Source of the DNA: Candidatus Omnitrophota bacterium
GTDB taxonomy: Bacteria > Omnitrophota > Koll11 > Pluralincolimonadales > Pluralincolimonadaceae
Direction: 5' to 3'
NCBI GenBank assembly: GCA_022709465.1
Contig: JAKLIT010000061.1
Location: 1-8,004, forward strand
DNA: 8,004 nucleotides
Within the stretch, counting starts at the first letter, position 1; each line of letters starts with the position of its first letter. This document shows, piece by piece, positions 1-7,655 of the stretch. Below the pieces are notes generated by a model. The model worked only from the letters and a program-made list of their open reading frames with translations. It did no database searches and was not told the origin of the DNA. A program made the translations under genes and the position numbers.

Positions 1-584
1 TGCGCTATCTTCTTCCTGTATTCCGCGAACTGAGCGTATATATCGTCGAACGAAAATCCCTCGTGGTTGTATAACTTCCTAAGAGTCTCGTTCTTCGCCG
101 TGATGTTCTCCTTCAGCTTCTTCCTGAAGGTCTCGTCATCGAGCAGGTCCGCGAGCCTTATGCCGGACCTTCCGACCTTGTCGACGTAGCACGGCCCGAT
201 GCCGCGGCCGGTCGTGCCGATCTTCTTGCGGCGCTCGCTGAGGCGGTCGATCTCCTTATGGTACGGGAATATCAGGTGGACCTGGTCGCTGACCTTCAGG
301 TTATCTCCGACCTGTATGCCCTTGGAGCGCAGGCTGTCTATCTCGCTTATCAGGGCTTCGGGGTCCACGACCACGCCGTTGCCTATAACACATATCTTGC
401 CCTTGTGCAGGATGCCCGAGGGTATCAGGTGAAGGATGAACTCGCCCTCGCCTATGACGACCGTGTGCCCGGCGTTGTTGCCGCCCTGGTAGCGCACGAT
501 GTAATCCGCGTCGCGCGAGAATATGTCTATTATCTTGCCCTTGCCCTCGTCACCCCACTGGGCGCCGACTACAACTGTATTCAT
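1..584 (-). CDS. purA: Adenylosuccinate synthetase, N-terminal 194 residues (partial)
   Basis: PurA joins IMP and aspartate using GTP to give adenylosuccinate, the first step of the AMP branch of purine synthesis in the cytosol. The visible protein starts MNTVVVGAQWGDEGKGK, the family's N-terminal phosphate-binding signature. Asp12 and His40 (in NNAGHT, residues 36-41) match the catalytic acid and the GTP/IMP-contacting histidine of the family. GTTGRGIGP at residues 123-131 is the conserved IMP-binding loop. The gene leaves the window at base 1, so about 55 percent of a usual ~430-residue protein is missing. I chose ATG at 584 because an AGG lies 8 bases upstream (595-593). The alternative ATG at 590 adds Met-Thr and overlaps the serA stop as ATGA, but leaves only 2 bases to that AGG. 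It is the last visible gene of the run. Identification is secure; only the start is uncertain by two codons. Confidence 0.97.
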   Translation of the reverse strand, partial: MNTVVVGAQWGDEGKGKIIDIFSRDADYIVRYQGGNNAGHTVVIGEGEFILHLIPSGILHKGKICVIGNGVVVDPEALISEIDSLRSKGIQVGDNLKVSDQVHLIFPYHKEIDRLSERRKKIGTTGRGIGPCYVDKVGRSGIRLADLLDDETFRKKLKENITAKNETLRKLYNHEGFSFDDIYAQFAEYRKKIA

Positions 585-586
585 GG

Positions 587-2170
587 TCATAGCCTGATGA
601 GTTTAGCTTCTATTACGTGTTCGGCGCCGCGGATCTCTTTCATGACGGCGTCCGGGACCTCTTCGTCGAGGTTCAGGACCGTCATCGCGTGGCCGCCCGC
701 CTTCTTCCTTCCCAACGTCATGCCGGCGATGTTTATCTTATGCTTGCCGAGTATCGTGCCGATGTGGCCGATTATGCCCGGCTTGTCCTCGTTGATAAGG
801 ACGAGCAGGTAACCGACCGTCGACGCCTCGACGTAGAAATCGTTTATCTTGACTATGCGCGGGTTCTTGCGCGGCGAGAGCGTCCCCGCCACGACGACCT
901 TCGCCTTGTCGGTGTTCGCCTCTATAGTAATGAGGTTCGCGAACTCCTCTATCTGCGACGTCTTCGTCTCGACTATCTTTATGCCGCGCTCCTTCGCTAT
1001 GAACGACGCGTTCACGTAATTTACCGTCTCCTGCAGGATCGGCGTGAGCGCTCCCTTCAGGAACGCTATTGTCACCGACGCCATGTCGTGCTCGACTATC
1101 TCGCCGGAGTATTCTATCTTTACCTCCTGCATCCTGCCTTCCGAAAGCTGGCCGATCACGAGGCCCATCTTCTCGGCGAGCGTCACGTACGGGCGTATCG
1201 CCTTGTAGACCTCCGGGTCCACGCAAGGGACGTTGACGGCGTTGCGGCAGCCGCGGCCGAGCAGCGCGTCCGCGACCTGCTTAGCCACCTCTATTGCGAC
1301 GTTGACCTGCGCCTCTTCGGTCGAGGCGCCGAGGTGAGGCGTCGCTATCAGCTTTTCGTTCTTGAACATCGTGAAATCTTTCGGAGGCTCGTCCTCGTAG
1401 ACGTCGAGCGCGGCGCCGGCGACCTGCCCGGACTCGAGCGCTTTCAACAGCGCCTTCTCGTCTATGATGCCTCCGCGCGCGCAGTTGACCAGGCGCACGC
1501 CTTTCTTCATCTGACCGAATTCCTGCTCGCCGATCAGGTGCTTCGTCTCGTTCGTGATCGGCGTATGGACGGTTATGTAATCGGATTCCCTTATTATATC
1601 CTTCACTTCCACGAGCTCGACTCCGAGGTCGTTCGCCCTTTCGACGGTAAGGTACGGGTCGTACGCGATGACCCTCATTCCGAACGCCATGCCGCGCTTC
1701 GCGACTTCGGTGCCGATGCGGCCGAGGCCGATGATGCCGAGAGTCTTGCCGTAGAGCTCGACGCCCATATATTTGTTCCTGTCCCACTTGCCTTCCCTCA
1801 GCGACGCGTTTGCGTTCGGGACGTTGCGCGACATAGAGAGCATCAGCGACCACGTATGCTCGCAGGTCGATATCGTGTTGCCGGCGGGGGTGTTCATGAC
1901 TATGATGCCGCGTTTCGAGGCAGCTTCGGCGTCTACGTTATCGAGTCCCACGCCCGCGCGCCCGATCACCTTCAGTTTAGTCGCGGCTTCTATGATATCC
2001 TTGTTGACCTTCGTGCTGCTGCGGACCACGAGCGCGTCGTAATCCTTGATCAACGCTTTTAATTCCTCGGGCGGCAGCTTAAGCTTGACGTCGACCTGCA
2101 GCTCCTTCTCGTCCTTTAATACTTTCAGCCCTTCTTCAGACAGCGAATCGCTGACGAGCACCTTGTACAT
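587..2170 (-). CDS. serA: D-3-phosphoglycerate dehydrogenase, long form with ACT domain
   Basis: SerA oxidises 3-phosphoglycerate to 3-phosphohydroxypyruvate with NAD+, the first step of the phosphorylated serine pathway. The 527 residues match the long (type 1) form. A substrate-binding half comes first, with GRAGVGLDNVD near residues 70-80. The Rossmann domain has GLGRIG at 148-153 and a ribose-binding Asp171. The catalytic residues are Arg232 (in NCARGG), Glu261 (in YEDEPP) and His279 (in TPHLGAST); their spacing equals Arg236/Glu265/His283 of the human enzyme. An intervening regulatory (ASB) domain spans about 315-445. The C-terminal ACT domain, about 453-527, contains NEDKPGIIGHIG and a conserved Asn480, which suggests feedback control by serine. 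An AGGAGA Shine-Dalgarno lies 8 bases upstream, in the 24-base gap after the aminotransferase. No key residue is missing. Confidence 0.98.
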   Translation of the reverse strand: MYKVLVSDSLSEEGLKVLKDEKELQVDVKLKLPPEELKALIKDYDALVVRSSTKVNKDIIEAATKLKVIGRAGVGLDNVDAEAASKRGIIVMNTPAGNTISTCEHTWSLMLSMSRNVPNANASLREGKWDRNKYMGVELYGKTLGIIGLGRIGTEVAKRGMAFGMRVIAYDPYLTVERANDLGVELVEVKDIIRESDYITVHTPITNETKHLIGEQEFGQMKKGVRLVNCARGGIIDEKALLKALESGQVAGAALDVYEDEPPKDFTMFKNEKLIATPHLGASTEEAQVNVAIEVAKQVADALLGRGCRNAVNVPCVDPEVYKAIRPYVTLAEKMGLVIGQLSEGRMQEVKIEYSGEIVEHDMASVTIAFLKGALTPILQETVNYVNASFIAKERGIKIVETKTSQIEEFANLITIEANTDKAKVVVAGTLSPRKNPRIVKINDFYVEASTVGYLLVLINEDKPGIIGHIGTILGKHKINIAGMTLGRKKAGGHAMTVLNLDEEVPDAVMKEIRGAEHVIEAKLIRL

Positions 2171-2178
2171 TTCTTTCT

Positions 2179-2184
2179 TCTCCT
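2179..2184 (-). promoter_or_regulatory. Ribosome binding site of serA
   Basis: The minus strand reads AGGAGA, 8 bases before the serA ATG, in the 24-base gap after the aminotransferase gene. It supports the chosen start. Confidence 0.8.
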
Positions 2185-2194
2185 GTTGGATGTT

Positions 2195-3361
2195 TTACGC
2201 TGATTCGACGGGGCCCCTGTCACGGCCTTCAAGCAGGACTTCCTCGGCGGCTTCGACGCCGACGCCGGGTTCGCCCCTGAATCCCATCTCGGCGAGCGCC
2301 ATTCCGAGCACGGCGATCGTCATCAGTATATCGGTATCGGTAATATATCCCATGTGCGCGATACGTATGACCTTGCCCTTGAGTTCGGCCTGGCCTCCGG
2401 CAATTCCGACGCCGTATTTATCCCTCATATGCTTGACGAGCTTCTCTCCGTCTATGCCTTCGGGCAAGCTGACGGCCGTGACTCCGTTCGACGGCGCGGT
2501 AGGCGCGAACAGTTTCAATCCCATCGCTTCCATCGCTTCGCGCGTGGCAAGCGCTAATATTTTGTGGCGGTTGAATATGACATCGAGCCCTTCTTTTTTC
2601 ATCATCCTGAGCGTTTCGCGCAGCGCGATGACAAGCGATATCGCCGGCGTGAAAGGCGTATCTGTCGCGTCTATGGCTTTCTTGGCCTTCTTGAGGCTGA
2701 AGTAATACCTTGAGTTCTTCGACTTCTCGACCTTCTCCCACGCCTTATTGCTCAATGATATGAACGCGAGCCCCGGGGGTATCATGAGGCCTTTCTGTGA
2801 GCCGGACACCACGACGTCTATGCCCCACTCGTCGGTCTTGATCTCTTCGGCGCCGAGGCCGGATATGGCATCCACGACCAGGACCGCGTTATGGGCTTTC
2901 GTTACCTGCGCTATCGCCTTTATGTCCGTCAGGACTCCGGTAGAGGTCTCGCAGAGCGTCGTGAAGACCGCCTGTATCGAGGGGTCCTTCTTCAGCTCCG
3001 CCTCGATGGCCTTCGGGTCGACCGCCTTTCCCCATTCGACATTCATTACTATCGCGTTCACGCCGTAGGCCTTGCATAATTCCGTCCATCTCTCTCCGAA
3101 CTTTCCGCCCTGGACGCATATCGCCTTGTCTCCCGCCGACAGCAGGTTACAGACCGCCGCTTCCATCGCGCCCGTGCCCGAGGATGTCAGCGTTATTACG
3201 GGGTTCTGTGTCTGGAATACGAATTTCAGGAGTTCGCATGTTTCCTTGAATATCTCCATGAACTCCGGCGTCCTGTGGTGGATTATCGGTTCGGCCATCG
3301 CAAGCAGCGCCTGCGGCGGCACTGGTGTGGGTCCCGGGGTCATAAGATAATTCTTCTTCAT
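2195..3361 (-). CDS. Class V PLP aminotransferase (serine-pyruvate / alanine-glyoxylate type)
   Basis: This is a fold-type I, class V aminotransferase of the alanine-glyoxylate/serine-pyruvate group. It begins MKKNYLMTPGPTPVPP and has HHRTPEF at 28-34, both typical of that group. SGTGAME at 61-67 binds the cofactor phosphate, Asp164 (in VVDAISGLG) pairs with the pyridine nitrogen, and Lys190 (in SGSQKG) is the Schiff-base lysine. Arg333 (in IRIAHMG) is the likely substrate-carboxylate arginine. The 388 residues are normal length; the last ~25 are an acidic tail beyond the conserved fold. It lacks the features of SerC-type phosphoserine aminotransferase, whose N-terminus differs. Its position between lon and serA, 24 bases before serA, suggests serine or glycine metabolism. 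It could use phosphohydroxypyruvate as acceptor or convert serine/alanine with glyoxylate or pyruvate; sequence alone does not decide. AGGAGG lies 8 bases upstream, directly after the lon stop codon. Confidence 0.93.
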   Translation of the reverse strand: MKKNYLMTPGPTPVPPQALLAMAEPIIHHRTPEFMEIFKETCELLKFVFQTQNPVITLTSSGTGAMEAAVCNLLSAGDKAICVQGGKFGERWTELCKAYGVNAIVMNVEWGKAVDPKAIEAELKKDPSIQAVFTTLCETSTGVLTDIKAIAQVTKAHNAVLVVDAISGLGAEEIKTDEWGIDVVVSGSQKGLMIPPGLAFISLSNKAWEKVEKSKNSRYYFSLKKAKKAIDATDTPFTPAISLVIALRETLRMMKKEGLDVIFNRHKILALATREAMEAMGLKLFAPTAPSNGVTAVSLPEGIDGEKLVKHMRDKYGVGIAGGQAELKGKVIRIAHMGYITDTDILMTIAVLGMALAEMGFRGEPGVGVEAAEEVLLEGRDRGPVESA

Positions 3362-3369
3362 GCTGGCTT

Positions 3370-3375
3370 CCTCCT
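3370..3375 (-). promoter_or_regulatory. Ribosome binding site of the aminotransferase gene
   Basis: The minus strand reads AGGAGG, 8 bases before the ATG and two bases after the lon stop codon. It fixes the aminotransferase start and suggests re-initiation after lon. Confidence 0.85.
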
Positions 3376-3377
3376 GT

Positions 3378-5747
3378 TTAGGTTTGTATTGATAAGTGCT
3401 GGTAAACTGCCGCTTTCCTGCATTTCTTGTCCAGGGCTATCTCCAGGACCTGGTCCATGTTCTCGACCGGTATCACCTTAAGGTCTTTCAGTATATTCTT
3501 CGGTATCTCTATAAGGTCTTTCTCGTTCTCTTTCGGTATGATGACCGTCTTGATCCCGACCATATGGGCCGCGAGCATCTTGGATTTGAGCCCGCCTATC
3601 GGCAGGACCTTGCCCCTCAGCGTGATCTCGCCGGTCATAGCGACATCCTTCTTCACCGGGCACCTCGTGAGGCTGGATATCAGCGCGGTAGCCATCGTGA
3701 TTCCGGCCGACGGGCCGTCCTTCGGGATGGCGCCCTCCGGGATGTGTATATGTATATCCATCTTCTTGTAAAAATCATCGGAGATGCCGAGCTCGCGCGC
3801 GCGGGAACGGATATAGCTCAGGCCAGCCTGCGCCGATTCCTGCATGACCTCGCCGAGCTTCCCGGTAAGGGTCAGCTTGCCCTTGCCCTTCATAAGGGTC
3901 GATTCTATAGATATTATGTCTCCGCCGGCTTCGGTCCACGCGAGGCCCGTAGCCACGCCTACCTCGTTCTTCTCTTCCTTCTTCGGCTCGGTGAACTGCA
4001 CGGGGCCCAGGTACTTTTCGATGCGGTTCGGCGTCAACCTTATCTTGAGGTCCTTCTCCTTTTTTACGACCTCTTTCGCGATCCGCCTGCAGACGCGCGC
4101 TATCTCGCGTTCGAGGTTGCGCACTCCCGCCTCGCGGGTGTAGCGCCTTATCATCCTCAATATTCCGTCCGGCGTGAACTTTATGTCCTCCGCCTTGAGG
4201 CCGTTCGCCTTTACCTGTTTGGGTATCAGGAACCCCTGGGCTATCTTGACCTTCTCGTATTCGGTGTAACCGGGTATCTTTATGATCTCCATCCTGTCCT
4301 GGAGCGGGATGGGTATGTTGTCCTGGAAATTCGCGGTCGTTATGAACATGACGTCCGACAGGTCGAACTCCACCTCGAGGTAATGGTCGGAGAACGTCGA
4401 ATTCTGTTCGGGGTCAAGGACCTCAAGCAGCGCGGACGCCGGGTCTCCCCTGAAGTCCGTCGACATCTTGTCAACCTCGTCGAGCAGGAAGACCGGGTTC
4501 TTCGACTTAGCCTTCCTTATAGATTGTATTATGCGGCCCGGCAGCGAGCCGATATATGTCCTGCGGTGGCCGCGTATCTCGGCCTCGTCGCGCACTCCGC
4601 CAAGCGATACGCGCACGAAATTGCGGCCAAGGGCGCGCGCGACCGATTTAGCGAGCGAGGTCTTCCCTACGCCGGGCGGCCCGACAAAACAGAGTATCTG
4701 GCCTTTCATCGACTTAACGAGTTTGCGGACCGCGAGGTATTCGAGTATCCTCTCTTTCGGCTTCTCGAGGCCGTAATGGTCCTCGGCGAGTATCTTCTCC
4801 GCGTTCTTTATGTCGAGGTTGTCCTCGGTCCTTGCCGACCACGGGATTGCGACGAGCCAGTCGATATAGTTGCGCGAGACGGTCGCCTCCGGCGAGGACG
4901 GGTACATCCTAGAAAGCTTCTCGACTTCGCGAAGCGCGGTCTCCTGCGCTTCCTTCGGCATCTTCGCCTGCTTGACCTTGTCCTTCAGCTCGTCGAGCTC
5001 GTTCTTGTAATCGTCCTTCTGCCCGAGCTCCTTCTCTATGGCCTTCAGCTGTTCCTGGAGGAAATATTCTTTCTGGGCCTTCTCTATCTGTTTGCGGACG
5101 TTCGAGGATATCTTCTTCTCTATCTGGAGTATGCCTATCTCGGAGTTCAGCACCTCGGTAAGTTTCTTTATCCTGTCGACCGGGTTCAGGATCTCGAGTA
5201 TCGCCTGCTTCTCCGCCACGCGCATCGTCAGGTACGACGCCGCCGTGTCGGCGAGCTGGTCGGGGTCCGCGATGTTGGCTATCGTCGCGTATGCCTCGGT
5301 CGGGACGCGCTGGTTCAGCTTCACGTATTCCTCGAACTGGTTGACCAGCGAGCGCACGAGCGCTTCCACTTCCATCGTCTTCTCCGCGGCGGACGGGATC
5401 TCCTCGATCCCGGCGTTCAGGTATCCCTTGGCCGGGGAGAGCTTCACGACCTTCGCGCGGTAGAGCCCCTCGACGAGCAGCTTATACGAGCCGTCCGGAA
5501 GCTTTACCGACTGGACGATCTGGCCTACCGTGCCTATAGCGTATATGTCGTCGGATGACGGCTCTTCGACCTTCACCGACTTCTGCGCGCAGAGCAGTAT
5601 CGTCTTGTCCTTCGATAACGACTCCTCGACCGCCGCGATCGACTTCTCGCGGCCCACTACCAGCGGGACGGTCATGAACGGGAATACGACCATGTCCCTT
5701 AAAGGCAAAAGCGGCAGGGAATCTTTTGGTTGGTTCTCTTTTTTCAT
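3378..5747 (-). CDS. lon: ATP-dependent protease Lon (LonA)
   Basis: Lon is a cytosolic hexameric AAA+ serine protease that unfolds and degrades misfolded proteins and some regulators. The 789 residues show the full LonA order. The N-terminal LON substrate-binding domain starts [14 protein letters not shown] (11-24). A coiled helical region follows, about 195-300. The AAA+ module has Walker A GPPGVGKT (356-363), Walker B FLLDE (420-424) and a sensor-2 region GVRNLER (541-547). The protease domain has Ser680 in PKDGPSAG and Lys723 in GGLKSK, the Ser-Lys dyad with the family's spacing of 43 residues. The start sits just ahead of the conserved N-terminus. Its only Shine-Dalgarno-like sequence is GAAGGG, about 3 bases from the ATG, which is tight; translation may depend on reading from clpP, which ends 11 bases upstream. 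The usual LonA partner gene clpX is not present between clpP and lon. Confidence 0.99.
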   Translation of the reverse strand: MKKENQPKDSLPLLPLRDMVVFPFMTVPLVVGREKSIAAVEESLSKDKTILLCAQKSVKVEEPSSDDIYAIGTVGQIVQSVKLPDGSYKLLVEGLYRAKVVKLSPAKGYLNAGIEEIPSAAEKTMEVEALVRSLVNQFEEYVKLNQRVPTEAYATIANIADPDQLADTAASYLTMRVAEKQAILEILNPVDRIKKLTEVLNSEIGILQIEKKISSNVRKQIEKAQKEYFLQEQLKAIEKELGQKDDYKNELDELKDKVKQAKMPKEAQETALREVEKLSRMYPSSPEATVSRNYIDWLVAIPWSARTEDNLDIKNAEKILAEDHYGLEKPKERILEYLAVRKLVKSMKGQILCFVGPPGVGKTSLAKSVARALGRNFVRVSLGGVRDEAEIRGHRRTYIGSLPGRIIQSIRKAKSKNPVFLLDEVDKMSTDFRGDPASALLEVLDPEQNSTFSDHYLEVEFDLSDVMFITTANFQDNIPIPLQDRMEIIKIPGYTEYEKVKIAQGFLIPKQVKANGLKAEDIKFTPDGILRMIRRYTREAGVRNLEREIARVCRRIAKEVVKKEKDLKIRLTPNRIEKYLGPVQFTEPKKEEKNEVGVATGLAWTEAGGDIISIESTLMKGKGKLTLTGKLGEVMQESAQAGLSYIRSRARELGISDDFYKKMDIHIHIPEGAIPKDGPSAGITMATALISSLTRCPVKKDVAMTGEITLRGKVLPIGGLKSKMLAAHMVGIKTVIIPKENEKDLIEIPKNILKDLKVIPVENMDQVLEIALDKKCRKAAVYQHLSIQT

Positions 5748-5758
5748 GGGCCCTTCGG

Positions 5759-6367
5759 TTATTTCTTCTTTCCTTTTATTACTTCATCCACGATGCCGTA
5801 GGCCTTCGCCTCTTCGGCGCTGAGGAAATAATCCCTGTCCGTGTCCTTCTTTATCTTCTCGAGCGGCTGGCCCGTATGTTTCGCGAGCAGCTCTTCTATC
5901 CTGTCGCGCATCCTCAATATTTCTTTCGCCTGGATGCTGATATCTGCGGCAGCACCCTGCGTGCCGCCCCACGGCTGGTGCATCATTATGCGGGCGTTCG
6001 GGAGCGCCAATCTCTTGCCCTTCGTGCCGGCGGCCAGCAGTATCGCGCCCATCGACGTCGCCTGCCCTATGCAATAGGTGCAGACGTCGGGCTTGACGAA
6101 CTGCATCGTATCGTAGATCGCGAGGCCGGCCGTGACCACGCCGCCCGGCGTGTTGATATACATATTTATGTCTTTGTCGGGGTCTTCCATCTGCAGGAAG
6201 AGCATCTGCGCTATTATGAGGTTCGCGACGTAATCGTCTATCGGCGTTCCGATGAAGATTATCCTGTCCTTAAGGAGCCTTGAATAGATGTCGTAAGCCC
6301 GCTCGCCGCGTCCTGACTGCTCTACCACCATCGGGACGAGCATCTGCGACCGTTCCCTGTCTGCCAT
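5759..6367 (-). CDS. clpP: ATP-dependent Clp protease proteolytic subunit
   Basis: ClpP forms the double-heptamer serine peptidase barrel that works with AAA+ unfoldases such as ClpX or ClpA/ClpC. The 202 residues are full length. The conserved N-terminus LVPMVVEQ (10-17) and [14 protein letters not shown] segment (about 23-32) are present. The catalytic triad is Ser105 (GQATSMGA), His130 (MMHQP) and Asp179 (TDRDYF); spacings of 25 and 49 residues equal those of E. coli. The oxyanion loop reads INTPGG (71-76), where most family members have INSPGG. The start is supported by GAGGAGGT 6 bases upstream, which overlaps the last codons of tig; the tig stop is 2 bases before the ATG. Tight coupling with tig is therefore likely. 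The neighbour downstream is lon, with no clpX between them. Confidence 0.99.
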   Translation of the reverse strand: MADRERSQMLVPMVVEQSGRGERAYDIYSRLLKDRIIFIGTPIDDYVANLIIAQMLFLQMEDPDKDINMYINTPGGVVTAGLAIYDTMQFVKPDVCTYCIGQATSMGAILLAAGTKGKRLALPNARIMMHQPWGGTQGAAADISIQAKEILRMRDRIEELLAKHTGQPLEKIKKDTDRDYFLSAEEAKAYGIVDEVIKGKKK

Positions 6368-6369
6368 CT

Positions 6370-7644
6370 TTAGACCTCCTCTATTTTAGCGTTCGCGACC
6401 ACGAATTCCATCGCCTTGTCCTGCGCTATCTCCGCTTTGATGTCTTCCATGAGGTCGTTCTCTTCGAGGTATTTCTTCGCTTCCTCGAAGGTCTTCTTCG
6501 CGCGGGTAGCCATCAGGTCTATGCGCTTGTTGATCTCTTCCTGGCTCGCGGAAAGATTCTCGGCCTGCGCGATCTTATCGAGGATGAAATACGCCTTTAC
6601 CCTCTTCGTCGCCTCGTCGCGGAACTTGTCCTTCATCGCGGCCTCTTCCTTCTGTATATCGTCTACCTTATAGCCCATGTACTGCAGCCTCTGCTGCGCG
6701 TCCCTGAGCATATGCGCCGCTTCGGCGTCTACCATCGAGGACGGCGCCTCGAAGCTCACCGACTTGATCAGCTGGCTCATGAGGTCCTCTTCCGTCTTGA
6801 ACCTGACCTCCTGCTCTTTTGCCTTCGTGAGCTCCTCGCGGATGTTGCCGCGCAGCTCGAGCAGCGACTTGAAACCGCCTATATCCTTGGCGAACTCGTC
6901 GTCTATCGCAGGGGCGATCTTCTCCTTGACCTGGTTTACGGTCACGATGAAGACCGCGGGTTTGCCGGCCTGGTCCTTTTTAGGGTAATTGGCGGGAAGC
7001 GTCGTGTTGACCGTTCTCGTGTCGCCCGGAACCGCGCCGATAAGCTGGCTCATGAACTCGGGCTTCGTCGATTTCGGAGTTAGCGGGAACCAGACGTTCT
7101 CGTTCTTCTCGCCCGGCTTGCCCTCGACCGATATCTCGACGTCGCATAAGCACCAGTCATTCTCTTTAGCCGGGCGCCCAGAGACGTCCTTAAGCTGCGA
7201 GTGCCTCTCCTGGAGCTCCTCTATGACCTTGTCTACGTCCTCGGTCGAGATCTGTGCCTTCTGTTTCGACGACTTGAGCCCTTTGTAATTCTTAAGTTTG
7301 ATCTCCGGGCGCACGTGCACCTCGGCCTTGAACGAGAGCGGCTTGCCCGCCTCGAAGATTATATCCGTAACGGAAGGCATGCCTATCGTTTCTATACCGG
7401 CTTCCTTGACCGCCTTGACTATCGAGTCGCCTATGAGGCGTTTCTTGACCTCGTCGCCGGCCTTCTCCTTGTAATGCGATTCCACGAGGTAGCGCGGCGC
7501 CTTGCCGGTCCTGTATCCGGGGACCTCTGCGTACTTCTCTATCTCGTTATATATCTCGTCGAATTTTTCCTTTATCGTCTCCGCGGGGACCTCTATCTCG
7601 AAACCCCTGCGGGAACCCGTCAATTCCCTGCTTTTTACTTTCAT
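6370..7644 (-). CDS. tig: Trigger factor, ribosome-associated chaperone
   Basis: Trigger factor binds the ribosomal exit tunnel and shields nascent chains. The 424 residues show the three family regions. The N-terminal ribosome-binding domain (about 1-115) holds the ribosome-contact signature as GYRTGKAP (43-50), where most have GFRxGKxP. The FKBP-like PPIase domain (about 155-245) ends in the typical stretch [16 protein letters not shown] and PAIDDEFAK (to 253). The helical C-terminal chaperone domain covers about 255-424. The PPIase active-site segments look altered: the usual DFxG and IPGFE-like motifs read DVEISVEG (168-175) and KPEFM (194-198), so prolyl isomerase activity may be weak or lost. 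There is no strong Shine-Dalgarno before the start, and hpf ends 11 bases upstream. The last codons (Glu-Glu-Val) carry the Shine-Dalgarno of clpP. Confidence 0.97.
   Translation of the reverse strand: MKVKSRELTGSRRGFEIEVPAETIKEKFDEIYNEIEKYAEVPGYRTGKAPRYLVESHYKEKAGDEVKKRLIGDSIVKAVKEAGIETIGMPSVTDIIFEAGKPLSFKAEVHVRPEIKLKNYKGLKSSKQKAQISTEDVDKVIEELQERHSQLKDVSGRPAKENDWCLCDVEISVEGKPGEKNENVWFPLTPKSTKPEFMSQLIGAVPGDTRTVNTTLPANYPKKDQAGKPAVFIVTVNQVKEKIAPAIDDEFAKDIGGFKSLLELRGNIREELTKAKEQEVRFKTEEDLMSQLIKSVSFEAPSSMVDAEAAHMLRDAQQRLQYMGYKVDDIQKEEAAMKDKFRDEATKRVKAYFILDKIAQAENLSASQEEINKRIDLMATRAKKTFEEAKKYLEENDLMEDIKAEIAQDKAMEFVVANAKIEEV
6374..6381 (-). promoter_or_regulatory. Ribosome binding site of clpP, inside the tig coding end
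   Basis: The minus strand reads GAGGAGGT, a near-perfect Shine-Dalgarno, 6 bases before the clpP ATG. It is built from the last three codons of tig (Glu, Glu, Val), whose stop codon is 2 bases before the clpP start. Terminating tig ribosomes would clear and re-use this site. Confidence 0.85.
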
Positions 7645-7655
7645 AGTGATAAGCT

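Noticed and set aside
617..2062. A 481-codon open frame on the plus strand, opposite serA
   Set aside because: Same in-register effect as opposite lon: the complement of serA codons that avoid TTA, CTA and TCA. Similar in-register shadows lie opposite purA, clpP and tig.
2171..2194. Promoter or terminator in the largest intergenic gap
   Set aside because: The 24 bases hold the serA Shine-Dalgarno and have no room for a hairpin with a T-run or a full promoter.
2195..3361. Classical SerC phosphoserine aminotransferase
   Set aside because: The N-terminus and the HHRTPEF motif belong to the serine-pyruvate/alanine-glyoxylate group, not to SerC, although the in vivo reaction might be the same.
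3786..3806. GC-alternating stretch (cgcgcgcgcg) as a possible regulatory or Z-DNA element
   Set aside because: It lies inside lon and is explained by Arg and Ala codons in a GC-rich gene.
3396..5558. A 720-codon open frame on the plus strand, opposite lon
   Set aside because: It lies codon-for-codon in register with lon, so it is open only because lon avoids the codons TTA, CTA and TCA. The translation is rich in Arg and Leu and has no recognisable domain.
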